Of a DNA stretch of 22,387 bases, positions 15,906 through 22,387 are shown piece by piece. Origin of the DNA: an uncultured Prevotellaceae bacterium (GTDB lineage Bacteria > Bacteroidota > Bacteroidia > Bacteroidales > Muribaculaceae); assembly GCA_946055125.1 (NCBI GenBank), contig CAMGFF010000005.1:1-22387 (forward strand), read 5' to 3'. The notes beneath the pieces were generated by a model. That model made no database searches, was not told the origin of the DNA, and saw nothing but the letters and a program-made list of their open reading frames with translations. The position numbers were made by a program, and so were the translations under genes. The first letter of the stretch is position 1; the number at the start of each line of letters is the position of its first letter.

Positions 15906-16264
15906 GTCAATACGGCAATGGTGCGGGCTTATTGGGCAGTGGCAGGCTCATCGTCGATGCACAGGGCGGAGAGCACAAAGCTGCCTATGGCGACAATCTT
16001 ATCGACCGCCTTGCGCAGCGACTCACAGCAGATTTTGGGAAAGTCTTCACACGCTCCAATCTACGAACGATGAGGCAGTTTTACCTCATGTTCCCAAATT
16101 GCCACTCACTGAGTGGCGAATTGAGCTGGACACATTATAGGCATCTTATTCGTGTGGGTAACGACCGGGCACGAGAGTATTATGCCGAAGAAGCTGTGAA
16201 AGGGAGATGGAGTGCAGGAGCTCATAATACACGATTTCTGACACGCCTGGGTGAAGCCCAGTAG
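15906..16264 (+). pseudogene. Decayed DUF1016/YhcG-type nuclease, N-terminal domain remnant
   Basis: The sequence encodes part of the DUF1016 N-terminal domain of YhcG-like PD-(D/E)XK nuclease proteins. From 15906 one frame gives VNTAMVRAYWAV. After a missing base near 15942 the next frame gives RLIVDAQGGEHKAAYGDNL, then GKVFTRSNLRTMRQFYLMFP and LSWTHYRHLIRVGNDRAREY. The similarity fades after KGRWSAGAHNT, and a stop occurs at 16262-16264. The usual start of the domain is missing: the first frame meets a stop at 15885-15887 without an ATG. The entire C-terminal nuclease half is absent. It is therefore truncated at both ends and frameshifted, and should encode nothing functional. It sits between the AraC gene and the broken repeat-protein gene and marks likely insertion and decay of accessory DNA. 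Confidence 0.75.
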
Positions 16265-16369
16265 AGCAGAGAGGGAGGCGCTGCCTTAATCCTCACGATT
16301 GCTGCCGTGCTCAACACACGTGAATTTTGTGCCGCACTCCGGGCTCCTGCAAAAAAAATGGTTTTTTTC

Positions 16370-16400
16370 TTGGGATTTTTGTGAAAATAATATAAATTTG
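16370..16400 (+). promoter_or_regulatory. Promoter of the leucine-rich-repeat gene
   Basis: TTG (16370-16372) followed after 20 nt by TAAATTTG (16393-16400) is a good Bacteroidetes promoter. The leader to the ATG at 16437 is about 30 nt. The promoter looks intact although the gene behind it is broken. Confidence 0.65.
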
Positions 16401-16436
16401 CGAAAACTATGACTAATCACTTAACTAATTAATAAT

Positions 16437-19400
16437 ATGAAACAGTTTTTTTAGAAGTTAACATTTTTTTGTTGCTTTGCGCGCTCAGCGTCTTGCCTGC
16501 CAAGGCGCATCAAGGCGCTGAAGTTGTAGGTCACACTACATTCTACTATAATAATGTAGATGGCGGCGTGGAAATCACCTACAACTCAAATACTTTTATT
16601 AATCATTACTCAGGAACAATTGAAATCCCTGCAGAACTCGCAGGCAAGAAGGTAGTTGCGATTGGCTACAATGCTTTTGCCGGGTCCTCTATTACCGATG
16701 TTACCATTCCAACCGGAGTGAAAAAAATCGATGAGAGAGCATTCGCTAATTGTCAATCCCTTCGTACGCTAACGCTTCGCACCGGTGAAATCCCCGAGGT
16801 GGCTGCTACGGCTTTTGAAGGTACATATTTAGGTAATATTATTCTTAAGACCTATCCTCGCTATGCCGAGACACTCAAGACTTTCGGATTTAAAGAAATA
16901 CAAACCGATATCAAATACGACGGCTCGGTTGAGGTGGTAACTGAGATAGAACTTGCCGACCCCCTTCACATGACTTACTATTATTACGAATTTGCCGATG
17001 GTGTGGAAATCACATATAAAGAAAAGGAATACGAAACATATCCGGGCGACCTTTACATCCCCTCGGAAATCAATGGCAAGCCGGTAATCGGCATCAGCGA
17101 TTACGCATTTTCTGGTTGTACACGCTCTACGGTGATTACTATTCCTGCCGGTGTTCGTGTTATCCGAGAAAAAGCTTTCGAGTAGTGTGGGGTTGTTAGT
17201 GTTGATTGCTATACCGGTGGTGTGCCTGAAACTGCCTCCACCGCTTTTGATAATACTCCGTTAACCGATACTCCAAACGATTGCCAATTGTATGTGCGCA
17301 AGGATTATCGCGACCAATTCAAAGATGACCCTTTGTGGGGAAAATTCGGCTATGTTTATACTCGCGACTACGACTTCAAGACTACTATTGATGGCATTAC
17401 CTACTACTACAATTCCATCAGTGGTGGACTGGAAATCATAGGTATGATAGTTGGTGAAGGTATATCCGCGGTTTCTATTCCTTCGACTATCGGTGCTGTC
17501 CCGGTAGTCTCTATTAAAGGAGGCTATTTTGAGGGATTATTTCAATCGGATGTTGAGGCTAAACAAATCACTTCGTTGACCATTCCACAGACGGTAACCA
17601 ACGTGGCCGGCGACGTCTTCTCCGGCTGCACCAACATTGAGTATCTCAATCTCGATATGCCCACAGTACAGGATGGATTCAGGAACTTGACCGGGCTCAA
17701 GACTCTTGAAATCGGCGAACATACACAAACTATTGCCTCCGACGCTTTCAGCGGCTGCTCTAATATTGAGACGTTAACGCTCGATATTGCTACTGTAGGT
17801 GATTGTTTTGCCGGTCTCTCCAATCTCAAAACGATTGTCCTACGAGACCCTGTTACAACAGTTAACGACGATGCTTTCACGGGCTGCACAGGTGTAACCG
17901 ACCTCACCATCGGCAAATCGCTGGTTAATGAAAGCGATGTTGTATTTGCTCCTTTCAAAAATTCAATTGTGAATCTCACCGCAAATTGCAAAAATATTTA
18001 TAAGTGGTTCACAGGCTCCACAAGCCTCTTGTCGGTAAGCTTAGGCAAGAATGTGCAGACTATCGGAAACGATGCTTTCAAAGATTGCCAAAAACTTGCA
18101 ACAACCAATTTCTCCGAAGGCTTGGTAAGTGTTGGAAATAACGCTTTTGATCATTGTCGTGAATTGCAGGCTGCTTTGCTTCCTTCCACGGTAAACTCAA
18201 TTGGCGAGGGTGCATTCCATTATTGCACTAATATGAAGCAAGTAAATATTCCGGAGGGCGTAACACTTATTCAAAACGTAACTTTTAATAATTGTGGAAT
18301 CACATCTTTGACTATACCAAGTACGGTAACAGATATTAACTTTCACGCATTTTCCAGTTGCGTAAACTTAGAGGAGATTATCATTCCTGCAACAGTTAAA
18401 AATATCGGACAGTTTGCATTTGCGCATTGTACATCAGTAAAACATATCAGCATTCCTAATTCAACTCTTAAATTTCAAATCGATGATGATAATGTATTTT
18501 TAGGATGTACCGGTCTTGAAACTGTTGATATCGACCAGAATGAGGTTAAATGCTGGTTCAAAGGAAACACCTCGCTTAAAACCGTCAATTTTGGCATCCA
18601 TGTGTTACAAATCGATGCGGAGGCTTTCTACGGCTGCACCGGTTTGACATCGGTCTATATTCCGCGTTTCGTGAACGAAATCGGAACCGCCGCATTTGGT
18701 GGCTGCACCGGCATCACCTCATTTGATGTCGCTGAAGAGAACAGATATTATTGTTCTCAAGATGGATTGCTCTTTAGAGAGGGTACTTATTTACATATCC
18801 TCGCATCTTATCCATTAGGTAAAGAAGACGTTGTTCTACAAGACTTTGTTGACATGATCGACGCAGGCGCATTCCAGGGCAGCACATATTCAACAATCAT
18901 CCTGCCGGAGAGAGTACTACGTATTAAAGCCGGCGCTTTCAAAGATTGCGCAAACCTCAAGACCGTGAAGTGCTACAGATCTGCACTCTCCGACGTTCCG
19001 GATAAAACCATCCAAATTACCGAAGTCGAGGTCGGTGCTTTCGAGGGTTGCGATTTGTCGAAAGCCACCCTTTGGGTGCATGAATGGGCGCTCGATGACT
19101 ATAAGGCATTTGAAGAATGGAAAAAATTCGGTAATATTGTGGATATGAACTGCGTTACGCCGGTTATCTCCTACGTTGATGGCACTCTCAATTTCGCAAG
19201 CGAGACACCGGGTGTTATTTACCACTACACCATCGAAGACAAAGATATCGTGACCGATCAGATCGTTGACAATGGCATAGTTTATCTCGATGGATGCTAT
19301 GAGGTTTCCGTTTATGCCTCTGCCGAGGGATTTGACAATTCTGATGTGGCTAAAGCATGCCTCTTCTTCCTGCCGCAGGGCGAAGACATCACCACCGACG

Positions 19401-19627
19401 TGATTGAGGTTCCCGAGGAGATGCGCGGCATTCTGGCATACAGCAACAACGGTCTCATCACCATCACCGGCTTGAACGACCTTGAAAATGTGAGCTTCTA
19501 CGACCTCAACGGAACCAAACTCGGGGAAGTGTCGGCTTACGACGGCGTAGCCACCTTCGAGGCTGCTGTAGGCAGCGTGGTGATCGCCACCTTCTCCAAC
19601 TCTTCAATCAAGATACTCGTGAGATAA
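16437..19627 (+). pseudogene. BspA-type leucine-rich-repeat surface protein, interrupted by a start-proximal frameshift and an internal stop
   Basis: The intact gene would encode an exported protein of about 1060 residues with many BspA-type (LRR_5) repeats of the pattern AFxGCTxLxxVxIP, a host-interaction or adhesion-type surface family. The ATG at 16437 reads MKQFF and then stops at TAG (16452-16454). The signal-peptide core (FLLLCALSVLPAKA) continues in the frame reached by adding one T to the T7 run 16446-16452. That frame runs to an in-frame TAG at 17183-17185, inside a repeat (AFE, stop, CGVVSVDCYTGG), then stays open in the same frame to the TAA at 19627. The uninterrupted part from about 17186 keeps most repeats and a C-terminal domain (about 19400-19627, ITITGLNDLENVSFYDLNGT) resembling T9SS-type sorting domains. 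The repeat region is visibly AT-richer than neighbouring genes, while the last ~250 bases look like the host. Promoter and terminator are intact. Confidence 0.8.
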
Positions 19628-19650
19628 TCTCAGCATCACATAGCAACCAC

Positions 19651-19681
19651 GAAACCCCGGCAGCCCCGCTGTCGGGGTTTC
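19651..19681 (+). terminator. Rho-independent terminator of the leucine-rich-repeat gene
   Basis: GAAACCCCG (19651-19659) pairs with CGGGGTTTC (19673-19681), and GCAG (19660-19663) pairs with CTGT (19669-19672) with one wobble pair, giving a 13-bp stem around a 5-nt loop. A short T-rich stretch follows. It lies 23 bases after the stop codon. Confidence 0.85.
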
Positions 19682-19789
19682 CTTTCACCGTCCGGCGCCC
19701 GCAGAGGCAGTGCTGCGTGGAGCAATCAAGAACACGGATTGAACGGAAATGGCTCGCTGACGCTCGCCTTTAGGGCGATATGGCGGCGG

Positions 19790-19807
19790 TGAATTTTGTG
19801 AATTTTG
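19790..19807. repeat. Two tandem copies of a 9-bp unit
   Basis: TGAATTTTG occurs twice in a row in the 239-bp stretch between the terminator at 19681 and the endonuclease gene. The same word occurs again at 16321-16329, upstream of the repeat-protein promoter. The rest of that stretch holds only a small CGCC/GGCG stem near 19766-19778 and the promoter at 19841-19872. Confidence 0.5.
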
Positions 19808-19840
19808 TGGGGTGGGGCGTGTGATTTTTTTGCAAATAAT

Positions 19841-19872
19841 TGTGCGTGCTTGGGATTTATTGCTTAAATTTG
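19841..19872 (+). promoter_or_regulatory. Promoter of the endonuclease I gene and probably the Crp/Fnr gene
   Basis: TGTG (19841-19844) and TAAATTTG (19865-19872) are separated by 20 nt. The leader to the ATG at 19921 is about 42 nt. Confidence 0.55.
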
Positions 19873-19920
19873 CATTTTCACAGCAATTGATTACTATAAC
19901 GACAACGCATAAAAACAATC

Positions 19921-21612
19921 ATGAAACGACTCACTACTCTGGCAGCCGGATTGCTCGCCTCGGCCTCGGCTCTCTTTGCCGCTGCCCCATCGGGCTACTA
20001 CAGCTCTCTCGACGGCAAGTCGGGAGAGGCTTTGAAAAATCAGCTTCACGACATTATCTTCTCCCACACGCAGCTCACATATAGCAGCCTGTGGAACTAC
20101 TTCCCGCAGACCGACGCCTACCCCGAGCAGGTGAACGGGCGTGTGCTGGTGTGGGACATGTACTCCGACAACTGGAACACTCGCCGATACTACTACTACG
20201 GCGGCACCGGTGGCCTCAACCGCGAGCACTCGGTGCCCAAGAGCTGGTGGGGAAACTCGGGCAGCACAAACAGCGACATCGAGAAATTCCTTGCCGGAAC
20301 CGACCTCATGCACCTCTTCCCCAGCGATGGCAATGCCAACATGGCCAAGAGCAACTATCCGCTTGGCGAGGTCGACGTGCCTACCTACGACAACGGCGTG
20401 AGCCGCGTGGGCTATGCCGTGACGGGGCAGGGTGGGGGAAGCTCGCGTGTGTTTGAGCCCGACGATGCCTACAAGGGTGACTTTGCGCGTGTGTATTTCT
20501 ACATGGCTACCTGCTACCAGGAATACACATGGAAATACACCTACATGTTTGTCGACAAGTCGCAGAGCTACCTCTCGCTCAAGCCCTGGGCCTACAACTT
20601 GATGCTTGAGTGGGCTCGACAGGACCCGGTGGACCAGAAGGAGATTGACCGCAACGACGCCGTGTATCGCATTCAGGGCAACCGCAACCCCTTCGTCGAC
20701 GACCCCATGCTCATGGAGTACATCTGGGGAAACCGCCAGGGACAGAAGTACAGCGCCGACCACCCCACGGGAGACCCCGAGCTGATTAGCCCCGTGCAGG
20801 ACTCCGAGCTCGACTTTGGCGAGGTGGCCATTGGCAGCCAGCAGCACGTGGACCTGCTCGTGAAGGGCGTGAACCTCACCGGCTCGATACAGGTGACGAT
20901 TTACCGCGACGACGCGGCGATGTTTAAGGCTCAGGTGAAGACCATTGCCGCAAGCAACGCCAATACCGCCGATGGCTACAAGCTGCGCATCACCTACACC
21001 CCCACGGCCATTGGCGAGCACAAAACTCGCCTCGTGGTGAGCGACGGCGGCCTCACCGGCAGCGTGGGCGTGCAGCTCAAGGCGCATTGCCTCGCAGTGC
21101 CAAGCCTCTCGCAGCTCACCGCCTACAATGCCACCGACATAACCACCACCACCTATCACGCCTCGTGGAGTGAAGCCCCCGAGACTATCGACTACTATGT
21201 GCTCACCCGCACCGTGTATAGCGGCTCCACAGCCACCACCACCGAATATCAGATAGAAGAGAACGTCTGCGACTTCGACGACCTGCAACCCGGCGACACC
21301 CACACCTACTCGGTGCAGTCGAGCCGGCTGGGCTACCTCTCTGTGCCGTCGAACACCGTGACTGTGACCTCCTCGGGAGTGACCGGCGTGGAGGGCGACA
21401 AACGCCTCGTGGTGGCTTCTTATCCCGACGGGGTGGTGCGCATCATTTGCAGCGAGAAACTCGCAAATTTGCGCATTTATGACGCTCAGGGGCGCATCGT
21501 GCACAGCCAGCCCGCCGTGGAGCCCGACGAGCTGCTCACTCTGCCACTTGGCGTGTATATCCTCACCGTGGATGGCTGCACCCACCCTGTGAAGCTCACA
21601 GTGAGAAAATAA
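19921..21612 (+). CDS. Secreted endonuclease I family protein with T9SS-like C-terminal domain
   Basis: Endonuclease I proteins are His-Me finger nucleases that cut nucleic acids outside the cytoplasm. The 563 residues start with a signal peptide (1-21). The catalytic domain (about 24-275) contains the finger motif LNREHSVPKSWWG (99-111, His103), DLMHLFPSDGNANMAKSNYP (128-147), GDFARVYFYMATCY (186-199) and RNPFVDDP (255-262). It is followed by an immunoglobulin-like anchor domain (about 293-390, with LDFGEVAIGS), a fibronectin type III-like domain (about 392-485), and a C-terminal domain (about 490-563, with LANLRIYDAQGRIV and LPLGVYILTVDG) typical of type IX secretion sorting signals. This is much longer than the compact proteobacterial EndA. 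Likely role: digestion of extracellular DNA or RNA for nutrients. It is probably co-transcribed with the regulator 17 bases downstream. Confidence 0.92.
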   Translation: MKRLTTLAAGLLASASALFAAAPSGYYSSLDGKSGEALKNQLHDIIFSHTQLTYSSLWNYFPQTDAYPEQVNGRVLVWDMYSDNWNTRRYYYYGGTGGLNREHSVPKSWWGNSGSTNSDIEKFLAGTDLMHLFPSDGNANMAKSNYPLGEVDVPTYDNGVSRVGYAVTGQGGGSSRVFEPDDAYKGDFARVYFYMATCYQEYTWKYTYMFVDKSQSYLSLKPWAYNLMLEWARQDPVDQKEIDRNDAVYRIQGNRNPFVDDPMLMEYIWGNRQGQKYSADHPTGDPELISPVQDSELDFGEVAIGSQQHVDLLVKGVNLTGSIQVTIYRDDAAMFKAQVKTIAASNANTADGYKLRITYTPTAIGEHKTRLVVSDGGLTGSVGVQLKAHCLAVPSLSQLTAYNATDITTTTYHASWSEAPETIDYYVLTRTVYSGSTATTTEYQIEENVCDFDDLQPGDTHTYSVQSSRLGYLSVPSNTVTVTSSGVTGVEGDKRLVVASYPDGVVRIICSEKLANLRIYDAQGRIVHSQPAVEPDELLTLPLGVYILTVDGCTHPVKLTVRK

Positions 21613-21629
21613 CCACTTAATTCCGCACT

Positions 21630-22211
21630 ATGAACAGGCTCAAAGAACTACTCAAGCAGGAATGTGGCTATGTGCCGCAGGATGCCACGCTCGACCGCTT
21701 TCTGGCTCTCGCCACCACGGTGAATCTCGCTCAGGATGAGGTGCTCATTCACCCGGGGCAGAACGACAGCAACGTGTATGTGGTGAAGGAGGGAATCATT
21801 CGCTTTGCCGACATGAATGGTGAGAAAGAGCGCACCTTTGCCTTTGCCATGCCCGGCACGGTGTTCATGTCGAAGCACTCATTTGTGAAGCACCTTCCCT
21901 CCTACTACCTCATCGATGCCTGTTGCCCATCGACACTGCTCGCGGTGAAGTGCGACGACTTCAACTCCCTGGTGCTTGACTGCCCCGACTTTGCCGTGTG
22001 GAGCCTGCACATGGCGTGGGAAGAGCTATTCTACCAGGAATACAAGAACATGAAAGTGAACAATGGCACTGCCAAGGAACGCTACATGTCGCTGCTCGAG
22101 AAGCGCCCCGAGATTATAGGGAAGGTGTATCAAAAGACCATAGCGTCATATCTGGGCATTTCGCCCGAATACCTGTGCCGATTGCGAAAAAACTTGAAGC
22201 GATTGACATAA
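21630..22211 (+). CDS. Crp/Fnr-family transcriptional regulator
   Basis: This 193-residue protein has an N-terminal cyclic-nucleotide-binding-type beta-roll (about 25-110; DEVLIHPGQNDSNVYVVKEG, 36-55) and a C-terminal helix-turn-helix (YQKTIASYLGISPEYLCRL, 167-185, then RKNLKR). The arginine and glutamate pattern that binds cAMP in classical Crp is not evident, and no FNR-type cysteine cluster is seen, so the ligand is unknown. Small Crp-like proteins of this form are frequent in Bacteroidetes. The 17-base gap from the nuclease gene, without a promoter of its own, suggests an operon. It may regulate the nuclease, but this is inference. Confidence 0.9.
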   Translation: MNRLKELLKQECGYVPQDATLDRFLALATTVNLAQDEVLIHPGQNDSNVYVVKEGIIRFADMNGEKERTFAFAMPGTVFMSKHSFVKHLPSYYLIDACCPSTLLAVKCDDFNSLVLDCPDFAVWSLHMAWEELFYQEYKNMKVNNGTAKERYMSLLEKRPEIIGKVYQKTIASYLGISPEYLCRLRKNLKRLT

Positions 22212-22231
22212 ATCAATGGCTTTAACGAATT

Positions 22232-22290
22232 GCCACACTATATTTGCCGAAAAATAACAAACAATAACGAAAATCGGCAATTAGTGTGGC
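22232..22290. repeat. Imperfect long palindrome downstream of the Crp/Fnr gene
   Basis: GCCACACTA (22232-22240) pairs with TAGTGTGGC (22282-22290), and TTGCCGA (22244-22250) pairs with TCGGCAA (22274-22280). A 3-versus-1 nt internal bulge and a 23-nt loop complete the structure. It contains TATATTTG (22239-22246) and is followed at once by TATTTTTG (22291-22298), both matching the -7 consensus on the plus strand. It could be the operator-promoter of a gene beyond the window end, or a transcript end for the Crp/Fnr gene. The last 176 bases otherwise hold a 9-bp inverted pair TTTTCGAAG/CTTCGAAAA and no recognisable gene. Confidence 0.65.
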
Positions 22291-22387
22291 TATTTTTGCG
22301 TTTTCGAAGCATTTTTCTTCGATAATAAATTTTTTGAACACTCTTTGCTACTAAATGAATCTTCGAAAAATGAATTTTGTTAACTTA

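Noticed and set aside
17183..17185. Amber codon as a recoded sense codon
   Set aside because: TAG ends the ATPase and AraC genes at their normal C-termini in this window, and no recoding signal is seen; a nonsense mutation is simpler.
19894..21585. 563-codon minus-strand frame opposite the endonuclease gene
   Set aside because: Almost exactly co-extensive with the recognised nuclease gene; His/Val-rich shadow without a domain.
22355..22387. Possible start of a gene at the window end (MNLRK...)
   Set aside because: Only eleven codons before the sequence ends; no domain can be recognised, so it is mentioned but not called.

Overview
The window looks like chromosomal DNA from a gut-type member of the Bacteroidales, most likely a Muribaculaceae relative; this assignment is inference. 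Evidence: most gene starts are preceded by the Bacteroidetes -7 box TAnnTTTG, some with a TTG or TGTG box 19-20 nt further upstream. There are two TonB-dependent-receptor-like outer membrane proteins, a periplasmic tricorn protease, a BspA-type leucine-rich-repeat protein and a multidomain endonuclease I with a type IX secretion (T9SS)-like C-terminal domain. Most genes are GC-rich; the stretch at about 15.8-19.3 kb, and less clearly the ATPase gene at 7.4-8.8 kb, are visibly more AT-rich.

Layout. 1-121: gene-free, with two small palindromes. 122-6124 (all minus strand): SpmA-SpmB-like fused membrane protein, large outer membrane beta-barrel protein with a carboxypeptidase-regulatory-like domain, and an EstD-like alpha/beta hydrolase, each with its own promoter. 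6125-6485: divergent promoter region with a possible broken small membrane protein. 6486-7385: miaA (tRNA modification). 7392-8813 (minus): AAA+ ATPase with a C-terminal PD-(D/E)XK-type DUF234 domain, preceded by a striking 53-bp tandem pair of inverted repeats that overlaps its promoter. 9051-12311 (minus): tricorn protease, divergent from a second beta-barrel protein (12625-14784). 14958-15779 (minus): AraC-family regulator, convergent with that receptor across a long hairpin. 15906-16264: decayed DUF1016/YhcG nuclease remnant. 16437-19627: leucine-rich-repeat surface protein gene broken at its start and by an internal amber codon, but with intact promoter and terminator. 19921-22211: secreted endonuclease I followed by a Crp/Fnr-family regulator. 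22212-22387: gene-free, with a second imperfect palindrome.

Functional reading. Most genes serve the cell envelope and nutrient scavenging (receptors, tricorn protease, hydrolase, secreted nuclease), with two local regulators. The accessory part has two separate pieces: the ATPase with its palindromic promoter region, and the AT-rich stretch holding the nuclease remnant and the broken repeat protein. The best candidate for an under-described system is the ATPase/DUF234 gene and its paired palindromes. I saw no tRNA, rRNA, CRISPR array, transposase or integrase.
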